Assembly: GCF_014066305.1 (NCBI RefSeq)
Contig: NW_023501047.1
Coordinates: 930,001 to 994,000, forward strand
Length of the DNA stretch: 64,000 bases
Reading direction: 5' to 3'
Source of the DNA: Letharia columbiana
Taxonomy: Eukaryota > Ascomycota > Lecanoromycetes > Lecanorales > Parmeliaceae
This document shows positions 36,380 to 47,832 of this stretch, piece after piece (position 1 is the stretch's first letter; each line of letters begins with the position of its first letter). Position numbers and translations under genes: made by a program. The notes beneath the pieces were generated by a model, which was given only the letters and a program-made list of their open reading frames with translations, did no database searches and was not told the origin of the DNA.

Positions 36380-39300
36380 TCATCTGCTCTTCGACCCGAC
36401 AAGCCACGTCCCACCTACCATGCTACTAGGATCGATGCTGACAGTCGTGCTACTCAGACCAGAGACAACCAGGATTGTTTCGGACTGGTGTTGGTAATCC
36501 GTCTCACAGGAAATCCATGATTCTGCCGAATCTTCTCGATCGTCAGGCCGGTGTGAAACATGGGCTGGATGAGAAAGATGTATGTCAATGGAAGGAAACA
36601 TCAAGTGACCTGTACGTTGTGGCAAGAGGATAATTGCAAAGTTTAAACTCTCATCTGCCTATTATAATTGTGAGCGACGAGGGGTTATAAACCAGCTGAA
36701 TAGCTTACCTTTGCGCTAAAGTGGCCCTTCCTCTGTCCCCCAATAGTCCAATCATCGGGAAGAGCATGCACTTCGTACTTGAAGTCCAAGGGTTTGCCAT
36801 CATTTCTTGACCTCGCATCACCATCCCACCACTTGCGTGTGTGACGTATGACGACCTCCAATGGCAAGGCAGATCCGAGGGCGAGAAAGTCCGGCTGCAA
36901 ACATGGCGCTGCACGATTATGCATGGGACGCATTTGTACTGTATGTAAAATCTGTACATGAGGTACATCGAATGGAACCGTAAGATGTTGCCTCCGCAAC
37001 GTTCGATCAATATCCCTAAACGAGATCGTGGGATGATCCTGAGACAATGTCAGTAACGTTGAACATAAGCATGTAAGAGACACGAACGTCGTGCCAATTT
37101 CTCAACCATCTAGCGAGCTCCTCTCCAAGATCCGGTGGAAGGCCAGCAAGTATCGAAGAGTCCCAGCCGTAATCATCAAACGTGCCTACGTCGATCTCAC
37201 GGAGAAGGCCAGCCATCTCGAGCTGTTGAGTCGAAAACCTCGAATGTAATGTCTCAAGCAATGCAGGCGTCAACAAGCGCGAAAGCTTTTGCATAGGCGT
37301 AGCTGCGAGGGCCTTTAGACAAATAATTTCAGCTACTGTGAGGATCTCTTGATCCAGACATCGATACTCGACGTGTAGAAACAATTTTCTCTGTGCAGTT
37401 TCGTTTGCATCCAAGTCACGCTTCCCCCGCAAGGTACGATATATTCTTGAGATCAAGGAAAGTGGCTGGCGAACGAAAACATCATGCTCGCCGCTGTCTA
37501 GGATTTGCGAGGTTGCACTAAAATCTTCGTTCCCCTCGACGGTGCATTTCAATATTTTGACAGGGATCGAATTTGCAGTGCCCACAGTGAATGTGGAGAA
37601 AAGGGCACTCTTCTTGAAAGTATCTCGAACATTGATTGTTATTGGAAGAACAGTAGAGATTTTCGAACCGCAAGCGTAAACGAATTCCCCGCGTTCAGTA
37701 GCGTAAGTGACCTCAGCACGCACCACAATCTCTTTGAGATCACTCTCAAGGCTGTAGGGAATGTTCACGTCGGCAGTGATATTCGAATGAAATTGACCGA
37801 AGAAGATACTGCCGGGTTGTGACTTGTCTGTAATAGCGACTTTGCCGTTCCAGATTTCCGCCCGGGCGGTGTGAAGTCGAAGCCCTGCAGAGGCAGCTCG
37901 TAATGATAGCCTACCTTGAATTATTTCGTTCCAGCCGCTGGATATTTTCACGGCGATGGACTTTGTTCGCTCGAGATGAATGTGTTCTGAATGAGACAGG
38001 CGAGCTTCAAGGCTTCTGAACTGGGGCCAGAGTAGCAAACGTCGTCGATTGGTGAGTCCAGATATTGTCGAGTATCTGGAACTCGCGAAGGGGAGGCCGT
38101 CGGATGGCGGAGAAAGACTGTGAGAAAAGAGGATATTTCCAGAAAGAATCGTGACCTGATTCAAGACATACCAGGCTGGGAACATCGTCTGTATGCGTTG
38201 TGAGCGACCGTAGCATAGGGAGTTGAACAGAACCAACTCACATTTGAGCCAAGCCATATACTAGACGTGCCGGGTTCGATATTTTGGCCGTTGGCATGGA
38301 GCCAAAGCTCAGAGCGCTGATCCTCTTCTACACTGAGAATTTGCACTCGCACTGACTCGGCCAGGAAGCTTTCTGGTAAAAGACTCCTTAACACAAGTGG
38401 AAATTGAAAGCCATCGTCGTCAGGCGAATGACGAACATACATTCCCATGTCGATAGGGTCGAAGTAAGTATCCATCGGTAGTGATACCAGTTCTTTCAGT
38501 GATTTCGAGGCGCTTAAGATACCACTTAAACTGCCCATCGCACACTGTGGAGGCTGGTGAATATTTGCAAGCTTCGTCAATGTTTCTTGTGGTTGCTGTT
38601 TGATAGCGGCCTTGCTTCGAATCGTCTTGGCCAATACCTTCAATCCAATGCGGACGTAATCCTCATTTCGCTCCATATGATGAAGACACTGGGCGTACAA
38701 GTCAAGCATGAGCAATTCCAAGTCCGACCAGTCATCTTTCGCGTAGAACGGGGTCAGCTGACGAAAATAAGATGCCGCCACCTCGTAGTCTTCGAGCAGG
38801 CTGCTAGCAGTTAGATGTGTTGCAGAGCGTCTAGCCAAAAGACTCTTACAATCGTGTAACTGCGAGGTCCACGGTCATTCCTTCAGCAGCTTTAGTTCTT
38901 CCACCGATGACATAGTTGGCTAGCGTTGATACAGTCGATTCCTGGAAGAAGGTACATCAACGCCTCGCTAACTACCCAACTTTCGAGCTTAACATACCTC
39001 AAACGCCTGGTAGAAGTCATTTTTCGACTGCAAAGCCGAGAATAACTTTCTGTTGCATAACCCAGCGGTGGTTGGAGCTCGTGCAGTGACTGGTAAGCTC
39101 TCGAGCGGCTTTTCTTCTTGCTCTCTGGTGTCTTCCAGCTTCACATCGTGCATCTCTTCCTCTTCAGCCCCAGATACCATGCCTAAATCAGCCAGACCTC
39201 CTTGACGATTAACATGTTGAAGCCCAAGACCACTAAGAGCTCGTCTGGCCAGAGCAAGTAAATCTCCTCGCCGCGAGGCTAGTTCTTGAGCACCTGGATG

Positions 39301-41167
39301 GAAGGTAGCAGGCGGTAGTAGTCTTACGGCATCCAATAAGGTCACCGAGGGAAAGTTCTCCTGAATAGGCGGGTGTGACAACACGGAAGCGTGAGCTTTC
39401 AGTGAGCTTGTTCTGTCAGGTAGACCCTTACGATAGACGGTGTCAATGATAGGTCCCACCCCCCTTTCGTTGTCCCCCATGCTTGATTTAATGGAAGACT
39501 TCAGCTGACGTAAAAGAGGATCAAGCTGAGCAGACAGTGAATTTGCCGATGTTGCTTCCAGGATGCATCTGCTTGCAGAGAAAACCCACGATGCTACCAG
39601 ATTTTCAACAATCTCTTCGTGCACGATATATGAGAAGCCACCATTTTCATCCTGGTCGTCGTCTGATGGGTGTATCCCAGACCTGATGTCATTTCGAATA
39701 GTTGTAGCAACGGAGTTGATGAAATTGGAAGCTCTCTGAGCCACTTCGGCGAGTATGGTAAGGTCTTCTCGATCTTCGCCACTGGGCTTCAAGAATCGGG
39801 TGCCGACATCAAAATGCGCGTCGCTGCCACCTCCAACGATCGCACCATTCGTTGGGGGATAACTTTGAACAGCCACGTCTGCTAGACGCAACAGAAGGGA
39901 CACTTGACGGGCGAAGACGTAACATTGGAAGTCAAAAGAGGAGATTTTATTCGCAAGGATCAGATCTCGGAAGGGTTTCCGATCTGTATTTAAAATGCAG
40001 GCACCTAGATCAACAACCTGCGGCTTCTCGTGCCACGATGTTTGAGTGCTTTTGCTGCATCGTTTCATCTGCTTGAATGACTCAACCAGATCCTCTGTAT
40101 AGTCGCTGAAAAGGGCTGCCTGCTGTTCAGTAGTGTCCTTACCACTTTGAACATCCACGATCGCATTCAGGCCAGCAGCAAGCTCGTGATAGCCAGTTAA
40201 AGCGTCCTCCGTCAACCCGACATTTTCGAAGCCCCTAGCGAGACCCTCTTTCAAAACGAAGAACGTATTGTAGTTCCAACCAGGAAGGTTCCTTTGCAGC
40301 TCTTTCTCCCTAATATCTTCCTCATATTGGTTCACTCTCAGGTCAAAAGATGCTAGTATCAGTGACTTCATTTTTGCGACAAAATCTCCCCAGCCATTCT
40401 TGTCGTCTTGAGATCGTAGCTGGCCCCCCCCTGAGTCCTCTCCCGGATAGTCTGCTACCTGGACTTGAGCAACACGATCCACGGCGTTCTTAGACGTTCC
40501 ATTGAAATCCACACGTATCTTTTCAATGACGCTAGAGGAGCTGCGCGAAGGCCATCTTGAAGAGCTTGACCTTTTCTCTGACTCGGTTCTGGCAACACTG
40601 GAGGGTCTGGATGTATCTTCGTCCGCAGATGCTGGAAGCACGTGAACAATGAGCCATTCGAAAGCATCATGATTCTCTTGTTTGGTGAGCGAGGTACTGC
40701 TTTGAGATGGTGGAGTGTGATCTTTGACCCAATCTCGCAGCAACTTTCTTGAATTCACCTTGTAATTATCAACGTCAATGCATTGCAGGAAATAAATTTT
40801 CAGATATGGCGTTTGTCGTAAGCCAGGGATCTGATGCCTTCTCTCTTTCCGCGGGCTCTCGCCCTTGGGTGCTGGCCGGTTGTCGTTGGCATCGAGCGGT
40901 CCTTCGTCCGCAATGAGCGTAACGTGGAGAGAGTCGATAGTTCGAACGGGGCGTGATGATGATTTCCAGTGGAGATGACGCAGAGGTAGTCGACGGCGAA
41001 GCTCAGGGCTTAGGGAGGGATATGTACCAGATGGATCCGCGTATTCCACTAGATCATAACAGAAGTCAGCTTCACAGCTTCGTTGCGGGGAGAGGTAATC
41101 TTTGGACGCTTTAACGGCAAGGTAGAAAGGTACCTGTGACATTGCTCGAAGTGGAAGGCTGCTCCAT
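36380..41167 (-). CDS. TRAPPII complex subunit Trs130 / TRAPPC10-like
   Basis: Trs130 is a TRAPPII-specific subunit. The complex is the Rab11-type (Ypt31/32) exchange factor acting at the late Golgi and endosomes. Seven exons join in phase, complement of 41134..41167, 38998..41048, 38850..38941, 38242..38803, 37088..38188, 36709..37038 and 36380..36649, giving 1479 aa. The tiny first exon supplies MEQPSTSSNVT and joins to VEYADPSGTYPSLSPEL. Family-typical segments include LPLRHLHWKSSSRPVRTIDS, IRVDFNGTSKNAVDRVAQV, ASYFRQLTPFYA, AWYVLNQVTILSGNILF, the C-terminal IILLPQRTGHLMFPSID and WLVGSKSR. An ATG in exon 2's open frame (41142) is a false start created by the unspliced intron. The last intron uses a GAG acceptor, so that join is the least sure. 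Confidence 0.88.
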
Positions 41168-41608
41168 CACCACGCTGACAACAGTTGGACTTTACATGCG
41201 CCATGTTCAGCATTACAGGTGGCCGCTTTGTAGGTAAAAGCCATCCGTAGACTGTGAATGGAAAGTGTGAAATTTGGGTGTTCTGGTCATGTCCTTTTTC
41301 GAATAGCTCTTTACGGCCCTAGCGCTTGACCTGATTCAGTCCCGCATTCATCCCGGGTGATGGAAGGTGCCTCTGCGAATCTTCGGAAGAAACAGAAGAA
41401 AAAAGGACGTCCTGTATTCCAAAGAACCACCCGGTCTGAAACTAGTCCTGATGTCTTTGTGTTTGCTTTATCGTTCCCACAGAGCCATATCTCCTCGGGG
41501 TCCTGCTCGACAATGTCCTGCATGAAAGGAATTCTAATAGATAGTAATAGTATCGACATTGAAAAACACCTTCGCTCAATGACTCTACCTCTTGTTCGCT
41601 GAGGCAAC
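41168..41608. other. Divergent promoter region
   Basis: The 0.44-kb spacer between the Trs130 start (minus) and the gamma-glutamylcyclotransferase-like start (plus) probably contains both promoters. Frames here are shadows. Confidence 0.5.
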
Positions 41609-42281
41609 ATGACCGCCCTCCAATCTCGAGCTCGGCCAAGACTATACTTTGCGTGTGGAAGCAACTTATGGAGAGAGCAAATGATGCTTAGATGTCCAAA
41701 AAGTACATACGTGGGAGTCGGTGAGTCTTGCTGGAGCTACAACAGGTTCAATAGTCGACTGATCTTCTCAGGTCATCTGGCCCAATATCGCTGGATCATC
41801 AGTGGTGCTCTATATATAACATAAAGCTCGCAATAGACCTCCGCCAGGCTAATAACAAGGCACAGACCGTGGCTACGCGAACATAGTCTCCTCGACAAAA
41901 CCCGAAGACGAAGTGTACGGTCATGTCTACAATCTCACTTCCTCCTCCGACGAAGACTGACTTGACCGTAACGAGGGCGTCCCATTTGCTTATACTAAAG
42001 AAATGATCGCTATAGACTTTTGGGAGTCAAAGGACGGAAAAGCAATTGACGTTAGCCTTCAGAGAAGGAAGAAGGATGTGCTTGTTTATATCGAACGTAG
42101 AAGGGTGGTGGATGGTAATCCTCAGAAAGCGTACATCCACCGCATGAACATGGGAATCCAGGACGCAGTGGACGGGGCTGGGTTACCGTTTGCCTATGTG
42201 CAAAAGCTTATGAGGCCTCATACCAGAACACTGGAAGAAAGAAGCAGAAGAATTGGCAAGGAAGCAGGCCTTGAATTCTAG
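41609..42281 (+). pseudogene. Gamma-glutamylcyclotransferase-like (AIG2-type fold) gene with one internal TGA
   Basis: Family members cyclise gamma-glutamyl groups to 5-oxoproline. The model is 41609..41720, 41772..41804 and 41866..42281, 187 codons, with introns of 51 and 61 nt in consistent phase. The N-terminus has LYFACGSNLWREQMMLRCP, matching the family YGSN substrate loop but with Cys for Tyr. Next come YRWIISDRGYANIV, then NEGVPFAYTKEM, which carries the presumed catalytic Glu. After these come KDVLVYIERRRVVDG and YIHRMNMGIQDAV. TGA at 41958-41960 (codon about 80) falls in DED-stop-LDRNEGVP, where CGA (Arg) would differ by one C-to-T change. Nothing else is damaged. It may be a very young pseudogene, a strain-specific null allele, a readthrough gene or a sequence error. 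Confidence 0.82.
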
Positions 42282-43383
42282 GGACTGGAGGTAGCTGCAC
42301 GAGGCAGTTCATGGAAAAATATCTTAGAATATCAAGCGCACGTGTGCAACGATCAAAAGGCAAGTGGACATCCTCCGCATCATTTCGATGCCCAAATCTG
42401 GATAGATTATTGCCAGGGGCATACGTCGTCCACACATTGCAATGTCTATCGCGCCCCAGCTCTGTGGGATTGATCTTAGTCGTGGTGTCTGTCACTGCTT
42501 TGTCGAGCCGAATTGCCTTTGGTCTTCTCTTGGGAAAAATTCATCCCGACAAAGAGATGAAAAAATGGTACACAGTTGTACTTAATTCTATGGAACCCAA
42601 ATACGCTGTTGAAACCTAATTCCGCTTAAAAAGGGGCCCAGGAAGACGAGCACCCAACCTTCAAGAAAAGGTCTAGTGGCCAGCCATGTAACTTCTCGTG
42701 AGCTAAGAGCAAAGTCTACACAGACAACGCACAGTCGTTACGAACGCGTTGCTGTCTCCGTGAATCATGAGTCCCCGGCTCTATATCTAAGGGAGGGGAG
42801 TATACACAGCTTCGGCCGAGGCCCAGGCCAACGTCTCACAACTTCGATCAAGGGAACTTGAGACTTGGCCTTTTCTCCATCTCCAGAGACTTGGCCCATT
42901 TTTCCCTTTTACTAGATACGAACCGATAGTAGGCTCGATGCCCCGGTCTTTGTCTAGCGCGATTTTGCATGTCTGCGTTCTTCTATTGTCCCGCAACAAC
43001 GGTAATGTCCCTGATCCTTTGTTACCATGCAGGCTTCAACCTGTGGACAATGAATGTGTTACGGATTTTGTGGATTGTTCATGGTCCGTCAATGGTCTTG
43101 TTCCTCGCTCTTTCCGCAAAGCCTTTGTGTTGAAGACAATGAGATCTGAATTGCAGCCCATTGTTGACCAGCATTTTGGATCAAAGGGTCTGAACAGAGG
43201 CCTACAAGATGGCTACGTCTGCTTCAAAAACTTTCCAGACAAATTCAAAAGATCAATTTCGATCTTATCTTCCGAACCAACCGTTTAACCATTCTTCAAG
43301 GAGTACACAGCGTTCACTGATTGAACGACGCTGCCAACCTTCCCCACTAAGTCAACTGAATCTTTTCTGGCTGTCTATCTAAG
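42282..43383. other. Intergenic / upstream region of J-domain gene
   Basis: The 1.1-kb region includes a 116-aa plus-strand frame at 42938-43288 without recognisable motifs. It is more likely promoter and 5' UTR of the J-domain gene. Confidence 0.5.
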
Positions 43384-44496
43384 ATGTCTTATTCATCAAG
43401 ACATCAGTCTTCGAGGAGGGCGTACCCACATACCAGCGACTCCGGTCACGCAACCTATGAAGACTATGAGGACTACTCTCATCCTCTGCCCCAACATGCC
43501 CTCTCATCTCATCAGAGCTACAGATCGCATGTTCTCCATGAAGGTCTCAGAAGCCATCATTCTTATGTCAGCTCTGATTATCACGATCCTCGCAACATTT
43601 CCATGGCGAGTCGCAAAGTTACAGTGACGGAGTATCGAATCCACACCAGCAGCGGTGAGTCCGCGACTTCTCATCATCGTCGTAGGGAGTCCACTGCTTA
43701 TGACAGTCATCGGTCTACATCCGGTCGAATCCACACCAGCAGCGGTGAGTCCGCGACTTCTCATCATCGTCGTAGGGAGTCCACTGCTTATGACAGTCAT
43801 CGGTCTACATCCGGCTACCGACAGAGGCGGCGCGCTCCTTCTTGTTCTTCGTCAGATCCAGATGATAAAGACGAACGGTATTCCTCTGACGAAGGTCATA
43901 GAGATCCAACATGGCAACCCTCAGCTGAAGAGCGGCGAAGACATCCCAGCAACGCACATGCAAAACACTCGCAGCCAAAGGAGCCTAAGCCAAGATATAC
44001 AGACGGTCGTTCCAGCAGATCAAAAAGCCACAGCAATCGCAAATATGCAACGAACGATGATCGCAGTCAGGGAAATCCTGAGAGCGGCAGCAGTCGCCGT
44101 GAAGAAAGTCCCCACAGCAGTAGAAGCGAAAGTCGCCGGGGACAAAGCTTCAGAACCAAGAGGAACGAAGCATCTCATGGGGATCACGAGGAGAGATACC
44201 ATCAGGAGGTGCCACGTGTAAAGGCCAAAGAAGATTTACCAGATCATTACGCTACTTTAAAAATCGGCCCTCACGCTACGGATAAGGAGATCAAGAGCGC
44301 TGCCAAGCGCAGACGTGTCGAAGTCCATCCAGACAAATTGAAGAAAGAGGGGATGTCTGACTCTGAACGTGTCAAAATCGATGCGGCAGCCGCCATGGTA
44401 GGCCACGCAGCTGATGTACTACAAAACCCGGAGCAGAAGTTGAGGTATGACGTCAAATTGTACGCGGCAAAGGGCTGGAAATGGCATGGCAAGTGA
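43384..44496 (+). CDS. J-domain (DnaJ-like) protein with Ser/Arg/His-rich N-terminus
   Basis: The intronless frame encodes 370 aa. The C-terminal ~75 residues form a J-domain-like helix bundle (DHYATLKIGPHATDKEIKSA, then VEVHPDKLKK, carrying the HPD tripeptide that stimulates Hsp70). It is followed by LQNPEQKLRYDVKLY. The preceding ~285 residues are low-complexity Ser, His, Arg and Glu, with no zinc finger or G/F region, so this is a type III J-protein of unknown client. A perfect tandem duplication adds 30 residues (see the repeat entry). The start is the first ATG of the frame. Low-complexity fungal J-proteins of this kind are common and poorly characterised. Confidence 0.85.
   Translation: MSYSSRHQSSRRAYPHTSDSGHATYEDYEDYSHPLPQHALSSHQSYRSHVLHEGLRSHHSYVSSDYHDPRNISMASRKVTVTEYRIHTSSGESATSHHRRRESTAYDSHRSTSGRIHTSSGESATSHHRRRESTAYDSHRSTSGYRQRRRAPSCSSSDPDDKDERYSSDEGHRDPTWQPSAEERRRHPSNAHAKHSQPKEPKPRYTDGRSSRSKSHSNRKYATNDDRSQGNPESGSSRREESPHSSRSESRRGQSFRTKRNEASHGDHEERYHQEVPRVKAKEDLPDHYATLKIGPHATDKEIKSAAKRRRVEVHPDKLKKEGMSDSERVKIDAAAAMVGHAADVLQNPEQKLRYDVKLYAAKGWKWHGK
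43636..43815 (+). repeat. Perfect 90-bp tandem duplication inside the J-domain gene
   Basis: Two copies, 43636-43725 and 43726-43815, match essentially base for base, including synonymous positions. They encode the 30-residue unit that starts RIHTSSGESATSHHRRRES. The identity implies a recent in-frame duplication. Confidence 0.92.
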
Positions 44497-45068
44497 GTTT
44501 TTCTGATTCTTAGCCTCAGGGGAGGTACGACAGAGTATGCTTTTCCTAGTCGTGATTTCATTTATTTCTACGAATTATAGTAAAATCGATGTATCATTTT
44601 CAACTGAAGTCATCTCATCAACCGGTCCGCTACGTTCCTCAAAATATCAAGTCAAAATCGCCTTGCAACGACCACGACTTCTCAATGTCTTCGGCCATCA
44701 TCTGTTGAATTTTGCATCTTCCATACACTCGTGAACCTTATTTTGTTTAGCGCCCTAGCTATTCATCGCCTTAGGCAGAGTACAGCAGTATACATCTATG
44801 GCTAATCAAAAATGAGCGTCCCGTTTGTAGCTATCTCACTTGGCAAAAGGTCGCCAATCGCTTCGCGCCTACTACATAGCTTAGGGAAAATGTATGGCTA
44901 CCGAAAATGTATAACAAGTCGCTTTTCGCCTTGCATGAGAACCGCAGATGGGCTCTTGTTCTTTGGCTGTAAGTTTCTGACGCCAAACAGTTACTCGCGT
45001 TCTGCATTTATTACTTTATACAGCCTCTGCCATTCCCAACGTGTTGTTTTGGTCTCGTTGATCCTAGC
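44497..45068. other. Intergenic, no gene seen
   Basis: 0.57 kb between the J-domain gene and the small secreted-protein gene. No supported feature. Confidence 0.5.
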
Positions 45069-45641
45069 ATGGCTGGCTTTCAGTACTTGTGCTTTTTGGT
45101 CCTGGTTCAGTACACTCTCGTCCCAACCGTCCTATCCGCTCCATACTTACCTACTAGCAATCTCACCAGCAGTCATCTCAACATCCTCCCTCATGTTTCA
45201 TCGCCCATCACCGTTCAACCACTCAACATCACTAATCTAGTGGAAGACTCAGGCATAGAATATCACGTTCCCAACACCATAACAACACTCTACTTCCACT
45301 TGGGCTTCCCGTGCAAGGAAGCGGGGGTGCATAACACTATCAACAGCGCTCGCATTTACTGCGAGCAGAAGCTTGAACAAGGGGGCGACGGGCCGCTTCC
45401 CAAGAGTGAAGACCCTTTCCACGAGGACCTGGGCTACGGGGCTGCAATTAACGTGGTTCCTTCTCGGCCGGACTACCGTCTTACCTGGGACATTCTGAAA
45501 GATGCTATGGATGGCTTATGGGAATTCTTGGTGATCGAGGGCCGATACGTGGAGTCTGAGTTTGATATTTGCCATGGAGCGTTGGGTTTGGTGGGCAGAG
45601 GCACGATAAGAGAGGCGCCAGAGACAGGACTTGCACGGTAG
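45069..45641 (+). CDS. Small secreted protein of unknown family (190 aa)
   Basis: I do not recognise a named family. The frame starts with a convincing signal peptide (MAGFQYLCFLVLVQYTLVP, then cleavage near VLSAP). A Ser/Thr/Asn-rich segment with several NxT/NxS sequons follows, then a compact domain from about residue 64. The domain pattern YHVPNTITTL, GGDGPLPKSEDP, YGAAINVV, LTWDILKDAMDGL, FLVIEG and LGLVGRG recurs in the protein at 50444-50887. Few cysteines are present. No intron is needed. Accessory position, small size and secretion fit an effector-like or surface protein, but this is inference only. Confidence 0.7.
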   Translation: MAGFQYLCFLVLVQYTLVPTVLSAPYLPTSNLTSSHLNILPHVSSPITVQPLNITNLVEDSGIEYHVPNTITTLYFHLGFPCKEAGVHNTINSARIYCEQKLEQGGDGPLPKSEDPFHEDLGYGAAINVVPSRPDYRLTWDILKDAMDGLWEFLVIEGRYVESEFDICHGALGLVGRGTIREAPETGLAR

Positions 45642-45957
45642 AGCCGGATGAGGGAAGCTACTCATTCATTCGGCACATTGTTTACTTGATTGAGTGGAAA
45701 CCACGTGCATTAACAAGCACTTTTTTGGGGGGAGCTGGCTATGTGCTGGCGGGTGTGCGTCTCAAACGTGACCATGCTGGCGCAAACACTCGTCACCCCA
45801 TGAGCGTCATCGCTTTGGCATTTTGTTTCTCAAATGCGAAGGCATTAGCCACCAGTCGCTGCTAGTTTTTACACATATCCACATATCTGCGTACAGTTTT
45901 CCTCTGTAGCATTCTATCACGTCCTCTTTTCTTCGGTCAGGGGGTCATTGAGACGGC
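45642..45957. other. Short convergent intergenic region
   Basis: Holds the 3' ends of the small secreted-protein gene and of the convergent short-chain dehydrogenase. Nothing else is seen. Confidence 0.5.
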
Positions 45958-47015
45958 TTACGGAGCCTTGTAGCCCTCCACATCTGTGCTATTTGATATC
46001 TTCTCATACTTCTTATAGTTCTCTCCATACGAATCGATCTTCCCCATAATCGCTTTGTAGGCATCAGTACCAACGACGACTCGCAGCGGTGGATCCTTCA
46101 TAACTGCAAGCTCATACATGGCCTTCGCCCCTTTAATAGGATCTCCGGCTTGTGTCCCGTGCCTTGCACCCATGGCCTTTTGCACGTCAATGTGGTCGTA
46201 GGCAGGATGCCTCTTCTCGGGGAACGCCATGGACCGTCCAGCCCAGTCTGTACGGAATCCTCCAGGCTCAATGCTAAGGATGATCAGCGGGACTCAATTA
46301 GATCAACCTTAGTGCACCATACCAGGTAAATTTGATTCCCCACTACACAACATCAGCGTCAGCTTTGGTTTGATAACCTTTGTGCCGCAGTGAAAAGTCC
46401 ACTTGGGGGAAAAAGGATTTTGCGAAGAGAGATCGCTCAGAAAGGGTGCTTACATCGGGCTTGACTTCTTGCGAAATAGCTTCCGTGAAACCCTCTACAG
46501 CCCACTTACTTGCACAGTAAATGGAGAAGTTGGGCACTCTATTGCACATTAATCGCAAATACACCGTCTCTGTTCGACGATATCGCATACCCTCTTTGAC
46601 CACCAATTGAAGTTACCTGCTGAACCAAACCTCCGCTCGGCTTCTGATCTCTCATAACCTCCATGGCCTTTCGCGTCACGGCAATCAAGCCAAAGAAGTT
46701 GACATCCATCTGAGTCTTGATCTGAGTATCTGATAGCTCTTCGAAAGGCCCTGCCAGGCCGTAACCGGCGTTGTTGACAACGACATCAATTCGTCCGAAC
46801 TTATCAAGAGCGGCGGCGAAAGCAGACTGTATACTTGAGGGATCTGTAACATCGAGCTTGACGGCAAGGTAGTTGTGGGAGGAGGTGCCTTTGAAGGAGA
46901 GAGAGTCGGGCTTGCGGGCCGTAGCAACGGCGAAGTCTCCTCTATCAAGCACCTCTTGAACCAAATTGGCACCGAAGCCGGTTGAGGTTCCGGTAATGAG
47001 GAATACGCGAGGCAT
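45958..47015 (-). CDS. Short-chain dehydrogenase/reductase (SDR)
   Basis: This is an NAD(P)-dependent oxidoreductase of unknown substrate. The four-exon model is complement of 46591..47015, 46454..46538, 46323..46342 (20 nt) and 45958..46273, giving 281 aa. The Rossmann motif is ITGTSTGFGANLV, and LDVTDPSS and NNAGYGLAGPFEE follow. The catalytic Tyr and Lys are in YCASKWAVEG, and the preceding TSIGGQRG supplies the catalytic Ser. After the active site, IEPGGFRTDWAGRSM is typical of classical SDRs. The very short third exon encodes only WGIKFT plus a split Cys codon. No partner genes of a pathway are adjacent, so the substrate cannot be suggested. Confidence 0.88.
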
Positions 47016-47832
47016 GATGATTGTGTCCGAATTGCAGTGTGCTGTTTGTTCAAAGAAGCTTGAATCTGGGGAATTAGAATAAATATATATTTATGAATAT
47101 ACAGAGAGGACAAACTATAGGGCGGGTGAAGGATTGCGTATGAAAGAATTACATCATTTGCTACGAGTATATAAATAAAGTATCAGATATAGAAGCTGCC
47201 GAGATGTCCGATTCTCGGGTCCCGCACCAGCCCGCAATTGTGCCGGGGGGGGGGGGTATACAGTAGCGTCATCAATACTTAGGAGAATTTGACCAATCAC
47301 CAAACCTCACTGTCAGTCAGTCAGTCAGTCAGTCAGTCAATCAGTCAATCATTGTACTCTACATACCCATATTTGAGGACGGCATACGAGAGACTATGAC
47401 GCCGCTCATAATTTTGATATCATCGTCTTTCGCCCGTTTGCTACTGTCCATTCGAATCGAAACCATTATTCTGGTGCTCGACCTACTTGTAGGTACTCAG
47501 AGTCATCGCCCGACCCAGTCACGAGTATCATTGTTATTCTTCTACTCTGTAAGATGATCGATTTCTGCGAAGAGACAGAAATATAATATCAGGGAATGAA
47601 TTATCCGCTGGATCGATTTATTTTCATTCGGTGCAAATGTGCATGCAACTTCTTGAGGACCCTACGCTTCCAAGCCTGATATGCGACTCGTCTTATTCCA
47701 TTCTGCCTCAAACAACCGAACACAGTCAAAGCACCCAACCCTCCAAATAATGTGCACGCATCCCTACATAATTCCCGACGGCTTCTTGTTGAAGCAGTCT
47801 CAGCTTCTTCGCCCAAATTTCGGTAAATAACC
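47016..47832. other. Intergenic with simple repeats
   Basis: Contains a 12-G run (47245-47256) and a TCAG tetramer array (47311-47352). No gene is supported. Confidence 0.6.
47311..47352. repeat. (TCAG)n microsatellite
   Basis: About seven TCAG units followed by two TCAA-containing variants lie just after a 12-base G run. These are unstable simple sequences. Confidence 0.9.

Noticed and set aside
41048..41142. In-frame ATG giving an N-terminal extension (MSQVPFYLAVKA) to Trs130
   Set aside because: This segment is intron sequence; removing it joins an upstream 11-codon exon and gives the family-typical N-terminus.
42938..43288. 116-aa plus-strand frame upstream of the J-domain gene
   Set aside because: No domain and no convincing signal peptide; better explained as 5' flank of the following gene.
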